Notes: a model not told the origin generated them from the sequence alone. Positions 50,224 to 59,565 are shown, counted from the stretch's first letter. The stretch: DNA of 64,000 nt from Pinus tabuliformis (GCA_031772625.1 CM062814.1:820206757-820270756), one strand, 5' to 3'. Numbers and translations are program-made.

Positions 50224-50551
50224 GTAATCCACATCATCCTACTCTTCATTTTCAACCGTTTAATTTTTTGATTTAGTCCCTCATTTCATTTTTTGGGAGG
50301 GTTTTTAGGCGCAAAACCCGCGCGCAGGGGTCCGCAGGTTTACCATTGCGGACCCGCGGACCCCGACTTTTTCTCCATTGGGAAAAAGCTCAGGGTCCGC
50401 ACCTTCCATGTAGAAAAAGTGCGTACCCACGCACTGTGTCTAACTCGGAGGGTGCGTACCCCGCCGCAAGGGTTTTGAACTCAAAATTTCTCAAAAATGG
50501 ACCAATCAAAATGTTTTCTAGCAATCTAATTAATCTTTATACTTGATGCAG
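50224..50551 (+). other. candidate 5' leader intron of antisense unit
   Basis: CTCCAG/GTAATCC opens it and ACTTGATGCAG/AGAG closes it, giving a 328 bp GT...AG interval that ends ten bases before the ATG at 50562. It contains GC-rich words shared with the element's 5' leader. Confidence 0.4.
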
Positions 50552-50561
50552 AGAGTATATC

Positions 50562-51767
50562 ATGCTAGATTGGCGTGAACGGGAGCATGAGGACGTGGAT
50601 ACTGCCACATGGAATCATCAGCCTTCACTTGATGCTTTGAGGGCATGCGGACTGTACAAATTCTGGACCATTCCTGGCATGAGGGCTCAGGTGGATTTCT
50701 TACAGTGGCTGGTTGATAGATGGAGCATACAGGACCAGTGTTTCTTCATTGGCGGGCACCGGCTCGAAATCGAGCCGGAGGACATTTATTTCTTGACTGG
50801 TTTTCCTAAGAGAGGCGAAGACTTGACTCTATTCGGGACTAGGCCAGGTGGCTAGTTTGTCGATAGCCTCCGTTAGAGTACTGCAACAGCCAGGCTAAAG
50901 ACAAAGGGATAGACATAAAGACCATATCCCGTCCTGAGCTCATGGTGATTGCGTTTACCATCACCAGACTTTGCGGAGCTGCCGCATTACATGTTGCCAC
51001 TGGATCCCAGATGCGTATGGTGGTTGATTGCTTTCGAGGCACCATCTTCAACTGGTGTAATGCTGTGTTGGCCAATGTGAAAGGCCAACTGACTAGGGCC
51101 AAGAGCGGACGACTAAAGACCTTTGGTTATGGGGCTTTGGTTGTGAGTTTTGGCCTAGAGAGGGTTCCTATGCTGATCCCACAGCACCTTACTGGTTGGA
51201 GCTGGGCTTCCTCGAGAGCCCAAACTGATGCGATGGGTCGCAGTCATGGCCCGTCACCCAGACGAGAGGACAGAAGTTGCTCGGTTCAAACCTGAGTATT
51301 TACAATGGTTGGAAAACCAGGTCTTTTCCATTCAGGATTTCCCTTACGCTGGTATAGATTTCCGTGGTGACCCAGACATGGCTCTTCCACCAGGAGAGCA
51401 GTGGGATGAGTCAGGTAAAATCCTTTTCAACTTTTCCTATTTTAATTTCTTTTTTATATTTTTCATCGTCTCAAAACTGATAGTAAAAATTTCAAATGCA
51501 GATGTGGGTCCACAACGACTAGCCGCTCTCCGGCCTTTTGAGAGGAGGCAACCAGTTGCACCCACGCCAGCCCCACAGGACGAATCAGCAGAGGTTTTGG
51601 CCGAGTTGGAGGGTCATCTTGAGCGCTTGACAGGGGATATTCCTGAGACCACTATAGATGACATTCCTTGTCGACTTCAGCGCTATGTGATTGGAGTCCC
51701 GAGACCTTTTAGGAGGTTCCTTTGCAAGGTGGCCCGGGCAGTGGTTTCTTATAGAGATCATCACTAG
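50562..51767 (+). pseudogene. antisense plant-mobile-domain-like gene, frameshifted
   Basis: It runs opposite to the Tat genes. Three consecutive frames together read as one protein of about 370 residues. Frame 1 (50562-50855) has LDALRACGLYKFW, FLQWLVDRWSIQDQ and EPEDIYFLTGFPKRGEDLTL. Frame 2 (from about 50865) has KTISRPELMVIAFTITRL and FGYGALVVSFGLERVPML. Frame 3 (from about 51200, ORF 51228-51767) has LPREPKLMRWVAVMARHPD. The W-D/E-D-I-Y-L-G-x-P-x-R-G layout resembles the plant mobile domain found in MAIN/MAIL proteins and in some retrotransposons. Two frameshifts (about 50850-50870 and 51190-51205) and a stop break it. An 87 bp in-frame GT...AG interval (51415-51501) looks like an intron. 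The assignment is inference; an unnamed antisense ORF family is the alternative. Confidence 0.65.
51415..51501 (+). other. candidate 87 bp intron in antisense unit
   Basis: GAGTCAG/GTAAAA to AAATGCAG/ATGTGG. It is AT-rich with a T-rich stretch, unlike the flanks, and its length keeps the frame; its own translation (FNFSYFNFFFIFFI) is low-complexity, while the sequence on both sides is ordinary coding-like. Confidence 0.6.
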
Positions 51768-51990
51768 TGATAGGATGATCGCCTTTTGTGGGCACATGTG
51801 ACATTTTTGTTTTTTGTACTTATCATTTTTGCCGATCATAAGGTGTTTTTCAACCTATGATCGAAGACGATGTATTTTTTGACACACTCCTATATATATA
51901 TATATCACTATTACCGGCTTATCTTGTAAATCATGTTATGGAATGGTTTTAAATTTACATGTATGATTATTGCAAATGTCTATTTAACAT

Positions 51991-52476
51991 TCAAGAAGAA
52001 ATTGCATCTGCTAATGTATTTAAAGACCTTGGAATATGCTGATATTCAATGTAATCAAACTCACGTTCCAAGAGACGCACTCTCAAAAATAATCTTAATA
52101 ACACTGGATTTCTAATGGCATACACTCTATTAAGCTGTAATACAACGAGTTCAGAATCCAACCTCACTATCAAACTCCGAATCCCAAATGAAATAGATTC
52201 AGATAATAACTCAATCACTGCACTATACTCTGCAATGTTGTTTGTTGTTTGACCGAGGCTTACCCCATGCATAGAAACTAACTCGTCAGAGGGCGAATAG
52301 ATAACCCAAGCTGCAGAAGAGATGTTCTGTGTATTACGATAAGCACCATCAGCAAATCCAATGTATGTTTGGAGAGGCATCGACATCTGCAATATCAAGA
52401 GTAAAACCAAGATAAGCAGGAATAATGACGAAAAAACACTCTCTAAACTAAGCACACTTTGTAAACTAAAACACAC
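51991..52476 (-). CDS. archaeal-type RNase H (aRH), downstream of integrase
   Basis: 161 residues. The N-terminal 30 are hydrophobic; the rest is an RNase HI of the archaeal/plant-Tat type. The four acidic positions are present: Asp in GFADGAYRN, Glu in NNIAEYSAVI, Asp in VRLDSELVV, and Asp in the final NTLADAISS. It degrades RNA in the RNA/DNA hybrid during reverse transcription and would substitute for the degenerate RNase H of the polyprotein. It is in a different frame from integrase, 50 bases beyond its stop, so expression needs a frameshift, reinitiation or a separate or spliced RNA. Unlike most of this element's ORFs it is unbroken. In Ogre-type elements the aRH lies between RNase H and integrase; here it follows integrase. 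Confidence 0.85.
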   Translation of the reverse strand: MCFSLQSVLSLESVFSSLFLLILVLLLILQMSMPLQTYIGFADGAYRNTQNISSAAWVIYSPSDELVSMHGVSLGQTTNNIAEYSAVIELLSESISFGIRSLIVRLDSELVVLQLNRVYAIRNPVLLRLFLRVRLLEREFDYIEYQHIPRSLNTLADAISS

Positions 52477-52526
52477 CAGCTAGAAAGAAAAACTATCCGA
52501 ACTAAAAATCTCCATACCCCATTCTT

Positions 52527-53770
52527 TTAAGCATAGTACCTCTTCAAGTAAAGGCCATTTCTGGGTTTACCCAAAGAGTCCCCATCAAAGTCTACCAATT
52601 CATAGGCCCCTTTTGCTAGCTTTCGCTTAACAATATAGGGACCATGCCACATAGGAACGAATTTCCCAGCGCCTAATTTATCATTAGCTTGATCATACAA
52701 TAACACTAGGTCTCCTTTCGAAAAATTTTGAGGGGTCACATTCCGATCATACTGAGCTTTCATACGTTTTGCGTGAGTCTCGATCGCCAATGCAGCATCA
52801 CGTCGATTCTCATCTAATTGAGCTAAGTATAACAAACGCTTTTCCTCTTCAGAAGTAGCTGGAAGTAACTCGATGGTCATTTGCAGTGACGGGATTTCGC
52901 ACTCAATGGGTAACACAGCTTCTAAACCATAGACTAGTTGGAAAGGAGTGAACCCTGTTGATGTTTTTACTGAAGTTCGGTATGCCCAAAGTGCTGAAAA
53001 TAGCATGTTGTGCCAATTCGACCGATGAATCCCAATGATTCATCGGATCATGATAACTAAAACTTTGTTGATGGATTCAACCAGACCATTCGCTTGTGGA
53101 TAATAAGGAGTTGAACTATCGTGACGTAAACCAAGCTGGCCTGTAAGTTCGGTCATCATAACGTTTCGAAAATGACGCCCATGATCAGTGATTATTGCTT
53201 ATGGGACACCAAACCTAGCAATTATATGATTGAACACGAAAATTGCAGCTGTCTTGCCTACTGCCTCGAATGTAGGCATCGCCTCGGCCCACTTAGTAAA
53301 ATAATCTACCGCAAGGATGATATACGCATGCCCCCCGGCCGAGTGAGGGTTACATGTAATAAAATCGATACCCCATTTGGCAAAAGGACCAACGGCAATT
53401 ATAGGGTGGAGAGGAGCAGGTGGAGCGTGCATCTTACGATAAAAAATCTGGCAGTTGTGGCATTTTCGGACCGCCGTAATACAATCTTTAAACAAGGACG
53501 GCCAGAAATAGCCAGCGCACAATATCTTTTGGGCTTTGGCATACCCAGACATATGACCGCCACATGCTCCAGAGTGACAGTAATTTAGAACCCTTTCAGC
53601 TTCTTCGTGAGTTAAGCAACGTCGAAAAATAGAGTCCGCCCCACGGCGATAAAGAGTATCTCCAATAATTTTGAATTGTTGGGACTGGAAGCGAATTTTC
53701 CGACGTTCCGACCTTGAAATTTCTGGCCGAAAGGATTGGGTCTGGAGATAGACAATGATATCCCCATACC
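52527..53770 (-). pseudogene. Tat integrase with two in-frame stops
   Basis: The zinc-binding region shows His pairs (the CHSGACGGHMSG block) and RKCHNCQ. The core carries all three acidic residues: Asp in KWGIDFIT, Asp in ITDHGRHF and Glu in NGLVESINK. The C-terminal part includes FTPFQLVYGLEAVLPIE, FSKGDLVLLYD and a GPYIVKRKLAKGAY block. The frame continues from the RNase H upstream. TAA at 53199-53201 (after RFGVP, where Gln is usual in the family) and TGA at 53040-53042 (after VIMIR) interrupt it; both look like single base changes. Terminal stop at 52527-52529. Confidence 0.9.
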
Positions 53771-54242
53771 ACGGATCTAAAGTGCTGATTAGAAACAAGG
53801 ATTCGTCCGCAATGGGCTCCTCTGCCACAGTTTCCGTGTCAGCACGCGAGAAGTCACACATTAACTCTGCAAAAACTAAAGATTTCTTAGACTTAGATTT
53901 CTCAAACTCCAAGTTGAACTCCTGCAGGATAACGATCCATTTAGAGTACTTGCGCCCTAGCAATTGTTTGGTCAAAATGTAGATCATTGGGTTGCAATCC
54001 AAAATTACCGTAGTTTTACGTAGTAAAATGTAGTGACGAAAACGTTGGACAACTTGAACGGCTGCCAATGACAATTGCTCCATATGTGAGTATTTTAGCT
54101 CAGTTGGATTTAACATGCGACTAAGGTAATATATCACATGTTCCGTTCCGAATTCATCTTCTTGAACTAAGACCATTCCAATAGTGGAATGGGAGGCGGC
54201 GAGATACAAAAAGTAATCCTGGAGGATGCAACAACGGTGCAT
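53771..54242 (-). pseudogene. Tat RNase H domain of the polyprotein, degenerate
   Basis: It reads FLYLAASHSTIGMVLVQEDE, then HVIYYLSRMLNPTELKYSHM, then FRHYILLRKTTVILDCNPM and ending AELMCDFSR. The usual first catalytic Asp (in a D-A-S motif) is replaced by Ala (LAAS), as known for the Tat clade, where this domain acts like a connection domain. It is one frame off from the RT upstream: the shift lies at about 54205-54240, where the readings LLHPPG and DYFLYL overlap. Confidence 0.85.
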
Positions 54243-55176
54243 GGGTCAACGCGTGTTTGAGTGCATCAAATAATTTCTGAGCTATCTCATCCCAAGAAAA
54301 TTGAGTGTTCTGTTTCAACAACCGTGTAAAACCCTTTGTAACCTCGGCGTAGTTAGGAATGAATCGTCGTAAAAAGTTTGCTTTTCCCTGCAAACTTTGG
54401 AGTTGGCGAAGACTCGAAGGAGGAGGCAAATTGATGATAGCTTCGACCTTCGAGGGATCAACGCGAATGCCAGCTTTCGAAACTACAAATCCCAGCAATC
54501 GACCCGTTTCTATACAGAAGACACATTTGTGTGGGTTCAACCGAATACGATAATGCCTACACCTCATAAAGATTGCTCGTAAATGGACGAGGTGATCAAC
54601 TCGATGTAATGAATGAGCAGGCAAGTCATCGAGATAGGGTTGCACAATGTGCTTGATGTCATGAAACGCATAAGACATCGCCCTCTGAAAAGTTGCTCCG
54701 GCATTCTTAAGCCCAAAAGGTAATTTGCAATAAGCAAATGTCCCCCATGGACAAATGAAAGCCGTTTTTGGTTGATCGGCAGGTAGAATGTTGATTTGAT
54801 TGTATCCGGAAAAATCATCCATAAAGGAAAATATTTCGCTGCCGGCACAATCATCAATGATTTGATTGATATAGGGAGTTGGATAATTGTCCTTTGGATA
54901 GGCTCGATTAATGTCCTTATAATCGATGCATATTCTTATTGTCCCCTGTTTTTTGTTAACCGAAACAATATTCGATACCCAATCCGTTAACGGGATCGGA
55001 TAAATGAAACCTGCTTTCAACAATTTTTCAACTTCTACTTTAATTGCAACAGCTTTTCGTGGGTGAATCTGACGCAAAATTTGCAGGACGGGTTTAGCGT
55101 CCGGGTAAGTCTTGATCTCATGAACAACAATCGCGGGATCAATTCCTGGCATTTCCTCATAGGACCAGGCAAACAC
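54154..55176 (-). CDS. Tat reverse transcriptase
   Basis: From MFAWSYEEMPGIDP the ORF includes RKAVAIKVEVEKLLKAGFIY, IRICIDYKDINRAYPKDNYP, SFMDDFSGYNQI (first catalytic Asp) and GTFAYCKLPFGLKNAGATFQ. The catalytic centre is YLDDLPAHS, followed by RLNPHKCVF and LGFVVSKAGI. All RT catalytic acids are present. Reading continues open upstream of the Met in the same frame (NIHIGASCTDDEIQLYKALF) to the TAA at 55273-55275, so the true start of the pol part is not the Met at 55176. RT copies element RNA into DNA. The last ~20 codons are out of frame with RNase H because of the frameshift. Confidence 0.93.
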   Translation of the reverse strand: MFAWSYEEMPGIDPAIVVHEIKTYPDAKPVLQILRQIHPRKAVAIKVEVEKLLKAGFIYPIPLTDWVSNIVSVNKKQGTIRICIDYKDINRAYPKDNYPTPYINQIIDDCAGSEIFSFMDDFSGYNQINILPADQPKTAFICPWGTFAYCKLPFGLKNAGATFQRAMSYAFHDIKHIVQPYLDDLPAHSLHRVDHLVHLRAIFMRCRHYRIRLNPHKCVFCIETGRLLGFVVSKAGIRVDPSKVEAIINLPPPSSLRQLQSLQGKANFLRRFIPNYAEVTKGFTRLLKQNTQFSWDEIAQKLFDALKHALTHAPLLHPPGLLFVSRRLPFHYWNGLSSRR

Positions 55177-55293
55177 GTCGCAGAATTCTTGAAATAGGGC
55201 CTTATATAATTGAATTTCGTCATCTGTACACGAGGCACCTATATGAATGTTCTCAACAATTCCGAGATTAACTTAAATGTCAATGGGAATAGT

Positions 55294-57432
55294 TCAAGAG
55301 ATGTTTCCCAAATTTAACTCTGAATCGGGATGTTTCATTGGATTCTGAGGTTCCTTGACATATTCAGTCGTGAAGATTGATGAGAAATCATTTTCAAAAC
55401 GATCATCCTCAGGTAAAAACGAAGATCTGTGATGGAGATCTTCCCATGGTAAATCATCTACACATAGGATTTCACGAATTTGCTCATCAGAGTGAACAAG
55501 TTCAGAAAACACAGTTAAATCTGAGGTTGATGTGAAAAGTGATTCCTCACATACCACATTCATTAAGTCATTTACGGTTGAACACGGGTCGGCGAAAGAC
55601 TGCACGGCTTTATAGGCAATTTCATATGGACTCAAAGGCATGGAATTACCAAATGAGTCTATTTCAGATTCAGAAGGAACGATCCAAGGATCATCATAAA
55701 AAATAGTGTCTGATGTAATCATATGAATAGTTGCAAATGAAGACGATGCGTTGATTGGAGGAAAAGGAAAAGTTCCCAGTAAACCAGCATCTTTAACTAA
55801 TCCTACTCCAACATCCTTATATGGGATAGTCGTTTTACCGACATGCTGAATACTCTCCGAAGAGGCTGGGTCGGATGAAAAGTAAGCCATCTGGTCTATT
55901 GTTACGATCTTTCCATTATGTGGGAACTTTATTACTCTAAAGACCGATGAAACGACCGCTGTCATAGCGTAAGACCAACTTCGACCCAAGAGAAGGTTGT
56001 AGTCTAGAGGGGCATCAACCACCTCCACATCTAGACTAACGGTTTTTCCTTCAACCCCTATAGGCAAATCCTGTAGAATGCCAAAAGGATGAAACCCACG
56101 GCCATCAAAGGCCTTAAGAATTGTCGGGGATTGATTTAAAGAAGGAGAACCAAGCGATCTCCAACACTGTATCAACATAATACACGTTGAGGCTCCCTCA
56201 TCAATTACAGTCCGATGAATAGGCCTGTTTTTGACTATCACTGGGATCTGGAAAGCCATTTGATGAGGCAAACGCGGTGTACTATTTTCTAGATCAAAGA
56301 TTATTAGGTTCGGGTCCTGAACATCAACAGCTCCTATAGCCGACAAAAGTAATTTACGCTGTGCTGGGCATGATTGCAGCACTTCCAAAGCCGACATTGC
56401 TGAGGGTGAAACAGCTAAATCCTCAACAATGTTATAATTCTGAGCCGCTCTCGCATGTGGATTGAAAGCTGACTTTCGAAGTATACCCTTGGCGGGCGGT
56501 TTGATTACTAAGTCTGGATTAGGTTTCTCGATCTGAAGTGGATCGGAACCGGGAGCTGAGGTTGATGGATTAGAATGAGAAGATTCTGCTTCTTTTCCAT
56601 CAACAGGACTTTTACTACCATAATCTTGCGATCGAGTCGCAATCCTTACATGGGACATCATCAATATGGGTTCTTCATTGGCACTCGAGGAAGAACCTAT
56701 CATCTTACTGTCTTGACTTGGAAATGGATCCTTCAAGACAGCAGGAGTTTGGGAACCTTTGACGATCTTCGCAACCTCTGCTCGATGAGGGCAGTCTCTT
56801 GTAAAATGTTCTTCGTCACAAATGAGACATGGATAACGAGGTTTGCGCTTTTCATCATTGGATTCTGCCTTTTTAGGTTTCTCCTTTGAACTTTTGTCCG
56901 TTTTATTCTTCTTCTTTCCTTTCTTCTTCCCACCGGATTTTGATTTAGCCGTAGATGACTCTACAACGTGGATATCGGCGGAAACCTCTGCAGAAGAATC
57001 TCCTGTCGGGGAATCAGCCAAGGTTATGATAGGAGAAGAATTCTTGGAAGACTTCTTCTTACTTTTAGTGTTAACCGTACCAATCATACCGTCAGCGGCA
57101 TGAGATCTCGAAGGAACTGCAGTGATTTGATTTGACTTGGGAAGATCGGGGATCTTTTCGTGTAACGTACCTGACTGAGTATAGACCAAGTCAAGGTACT
57201 GTGCTTGAGCAATCACTTGCTCCTCAGTAACAACTCTGGCTTTAGCAACATCTTCAGTGATCCTTGGCAACAAAGATTTTACAAACCACTCAGCCAAGAT
57301 TTGATCCGGAATAAATACCTTCACTAAACGTCGTCGACGTCTCCACTCATGAATATGATCTGAAATATACGTGGATGTTGATTGTTTTAGCGAAGTTAAC
57401 AATTCCGTGCCATTGTCATATCGGACTAGCAA
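55294..57432 (-). CDS. Tat gag C-terminal part, zinc knuckle and protease
   Basis: 712 residues; its Met lies inside the gag core, so it is not a true start: the frame is the same as gag upstream and is separated only by the TAG at 57535-57537. Order: gag core end (EWRRRRRLVKVFIPDQILAE, RITEDVAKARVVTEEQVI); a Lys-rich basic tract; CCHC knuckle CLICDEEHFTRDC; then the protease with active site VIDEGASTCIM, DAPLDYNLLLGRSWSYAM, FPHNGKIVTIDQM; and an acidic Ser-rich tail. The protease active site is D-E-G rather than D-T/S-G. Stop TGA at 55294-55296, then TAA at 55273-55275 just before RT; these may be the natural gag-pro/pol boundary or decay. Confidence 0.85.
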   Translation of the reverse strand: MLVRYDNGTELLTSLKQSTSTYISDHIHEWRRRRRLVKVFIPDQILAEWFVKSLLPRITEDVAKARVVTEEQVIAQAQYLDLVYTQSGTLHEKIPDLPKSNQITAVPSRSHAADGMIGTVNTKSKKKSSKNSSPIITLADSPTGDSSAEVSADIHVVESSTAKSKSGGKKKGKKKNKTDKSSKEKPKKAESNDEKRKPRYPCLICDEEHFTRDCPHRAEVAKIVKGSQTPAVLKDPFPSQDSKMIGSSSSANEEPILMMSHVRIATRSQDYGSKSPVDGKEAESSHSNPSTSAPGSDPLQIEKPNPDLVIKPPAKGILRKSAFNPHARAAQNYNIVEDLAVSPSAMSALEVLQSCPAQRKLLLSAIGAVDVQDPNLIIFDLENSTPRLPHQMAFQIPVIVKNRPIHRTVIDEGASTCIMLIQCWRSLGSPSLNQSPTILKAFDGRGFHPFGILQDLPIGVEGKTVSLDVEVVDAPLDYNLLLGRSWSYAMTAVVSSVFRVIKFPHNGKIVTIDQMAYFSSDPASSESIQHVGKTTIPYKDVGVGLVKDAGLLGTFPFPPINASSSFATIHMITSDTIFYDDPWIVPSESEIDSFGNSMPLSPYEIAYKAVQSFADPCSTVNDLMNVVCEESLFTSTSDLTVFSELVHSDEQIREILCVDDLPWEDLHHRSSFLPEDDRFENDFSSIFTTEYVKEPQNPMKHPDSELNLGNIS

Positions 57433-57534
57433 CTGGAAATGAGTTAAAAATGAGGTAGCTAACTGACTAAAATTATAAAAAGTGCCTCGCGGTAACTCAA
57501 TGTACCACTTGGCCGCGAGACCAATTAGAGTGCG

Positions 57535-59565
57535 CTAGAAAAGTCTAAGACGGATCGAATCATCTGTGATGGAGTTAGACGCACACCAGAGGTGGTAAGT
57601 CATCACATGGTTCGACGGGTCCTCACCAGATTTACCTTCGAACTTGGGAATGTCACTGGGCAACTTATTCGGCATTGGCGGCCAAAACGGAAGATAATTA
57701 ATCGGATCGTTCGTTACGCGCGACAAGTCTGGTAAGTCCAAAGTTGCGATAAACGGTAACTGCCGATTAGGATCCCTAAAACTCTGGGTCATGAGACCAG
57801 CCCCAGGAGGAGGATATCCAGGATAACTAGGAATAGGAATCGCGTTCGAGATATTGTATCCTCCCGAAAAACCAGGATTAACCGGACCGTACTGGGGTTG
57901 TTGAGGTTGTTGATAAGTGTACCCAGGATACGGTTGATACTGATAAACTGGCTGCTGGATAGCAGAACCGAATTGGTACTGTCCCTGGTACGGTTGATAG
58001 GTGAATTGTGGTTGACTTGTGACAACCGTACTTAAACCAGGTTGTCTTACAGGCATCTGAACCGTAGTTTGAATCGTGGATCCAGACGGTGGTAAAGATG
58101 TCTGAGGAGTAGATACGGGAACAGTAGAAACCGGAGCTGTCGATACTCTAGAAGTAGGTGGGGTAGATTGAACAGATGTTGCGGTAGTTACAGCAGTCGT
58201 TTGAGATGGAGTACGAGGCGCAGTAGGCCCAAACTGTGAAACTACCGAAGGTACAGAAGTTTGAATGTTAGACTGGACTGGTTGCTGGAGTGAACCAGAA
58301 ACTAAGGGTTGTCCAGTTTGAGATGACAACTGTACACTTGGCTGCAACACCTGTTGAGTTTGCGATGGATCCCACACTATGTTCATTTCGGGGTACTGAC
58401 CCATAACAGGTTGAGAATATTGAGGACCATAACCAGGTTGAGGGTAGGATTGATAATTGAAAGGTACATTTCCCATTCCTTGAACATAATATTGACCTTG
58501 GGGTGGTTGGAAACCTTGGTTCGAGTACTGACCTTGGGGTAGATACCCCTGAGGCACGTACTGATACTGGGGATGACCTTGAGGTATAAATTGATACTGG
58601 GGTTGACCTTGGGGTACATATTGAGTTTGGGGTTGACCTTGAGGAACGTATTGTACCGTAGGTACGTACTGTCCTTGAGGTTGCCCCCCAGATGCAAATT
58701 GTGTACCTTGAGGTTGCCCCCCAGGCGTTAATTGAGGCTGCCCCCCAGGCGGTAACTGGCCACCTTGAGGTTGAGAATTGGGAATAGAACCTGACATCAT
58801 AAGAATGTCTTCTACGCTCAATGGCTTTGCACCATTACTTCTAGTGAATAACCCTTGTTCAATGGGTTGAGGAGATGCTCCCGAAAAAGTACCAGAAAGT
58901 GACTGATACCCAGAGGGAACAGAAGGACCGCCGTACAAAAAAGATTCAGGCGATTGAGTAAACATGGATGACTGACCTGACATATTTATGGGAGTATAAA
59001 AACCTCTAGGATGATAAGAAGCACGAGGTGGTGAAAAACTTAACACTGGGTTTTCCAAATAATTAGTCAAAGAAACATACCAAGTAGTACTTCTAGGTGG
59101 ACTGTAAAAAATTGATTCATGCTCCCTTAGATCAATAACAGGTTGATTTTCAGGGATAGGGATGCCTACTTCTTCTTCCGGAGCAAGTTCTTCAATAGCT
59201 ATCAAACCAGAAGGAAGATTTTCGGTGATTACTCTTTCTACCCTAGGTGAATTAGGACCACTAGAAGTTGGAGAGACAAACCCCGATGTTGGAGTAACAG
59301 GTTCAGATATCTCAGGTTCTTCACCTATATCACTAGTAGATGAAAAGCTACCAGCAAGTTCGGAAACCGAAATAGATTCAGGATTATAACCTGTTTCTAG
59401 AGTTTGGTAATCAGGATGTACAACCAACGAAGACTCTCCTTCTTCAGGTGACCCAACTTTACTGCCACTAGGAGTTACGAGGACTTTCAAGCCTTCAAGA
59501 TGGCTCGGGACTTCTTCAGGAGGTTGGCCCCGAAGTCTACGGGACTTCCTCAATAAATCAGCCAT
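57535..59565 (-). CDS. Tat gag, N-terminal and core part, ended by a TAG
   Basis: I choose the ATG at 59565 (context ACCATGGC). The frame is open 60 bases further to GTG at 59625 in an upstream duplicate of the same segment, with GTG replacing ATG. The first ~250 residues are acidic and Ser/Pro-rich; a long Gln/Pro/Tyr repeat follows (58530-58760, YVPQGQPQ-like units) and then a Thr/Ser/Val-rich stretch. The conserved gag core is near the end: LPFWPPMPNKLPSDIPKFEG, then SNSITDDSIRLRLF. It stops at TAG (57535-57537), exactly where the decayed relative near 13755 has Gln; the frame after the stop resumes the gag core. One C-to-T change explains the stop. Gag packages the element RNA. Confidence 0.85.
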   Translation of the reverse strand: MADLLRKSRRLRGQPPEEVPSHLEGLKVLVTPSGSKVGSPEEGESSLVVHPDYQTLETGYNPESISVSELAGSFSSTSDIGEEPEISEPVTPTSGFVSPTSSGPNSPRVERVITENLPSGLIAIEELAPEEEVGIPIPENQPVIDLREHESIFYSPPRSTTWYVSLTNYLENPVLSFSPPRASYHPRGFYTPINMSGQSSMFTQSPESFLYGGPSVPSGYQSLSGTFSGASPQPIEQGLFTRSNGAKPLSVEDILMMSGSIPNSQPQGGQLPPGGQPQLTPGGQPQGTQFASGGQPQGQYVPTVQYVPQGQPQTQYVPQGQPQYQFIPQGHPQYQYVPQGYLPQGQYSNQGFQPPQGQYYVQGMGNVPFNYQSYPQPGYGPQYSQPVMGQYPEMNIVWDPSQTQQVLQPSVQLSSQTGQPLVSGSLQQPVQSNIQTSVPSVVSQFGPTAPRTPSQTTAVTTATSVQSTPPTSRVSTAPVSTVPVSTPQTSLPPSGSTIQTTVQMPVRQPGLSTVVTSQPQFTYQPYQGQYQFGSAIQQPVYQYQPYPGYTYQQPQQPQYGPVNPGFSGGYNISNAIPIPSYPGYPPPGAGLMTQSFRDPNRQLPFIATLDLPDLSRVTNDPINYLPFWPPMPNKLPSDIPKFEGKSGEDPSNHVMTYHLWCASNSITDDSIRLRLF
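58530..58760. repeat. coding repeat, Gln/Pro/Tyr units in gag
   Basis: Imperfect units of about 24-30 bases encode QYVPQGQPQ-like and GGQPQ-like repeats on the minus strand. Slippage-type growth within gag. Confidence 0.7.

Noticed and set aside
50293..50546. ORFs in the GC-rich stretch as coding exons of the antisense unit
   Set aside because: They fall in the candidate 5' intron, consist of the repeated GC-rich words, and show no domain.
53172..53588. 138-codon plus-strand ORF opposite integrase
   Set aside because: It is the complement of conserved integrase codons and has no domain of its own.
54154..54242. Programmed frameshift between RT and RNase H
   Set aside because: The Tat polyprotein normally reads through here in one frame and no slippery signal is evident; a small deletion is simpler.
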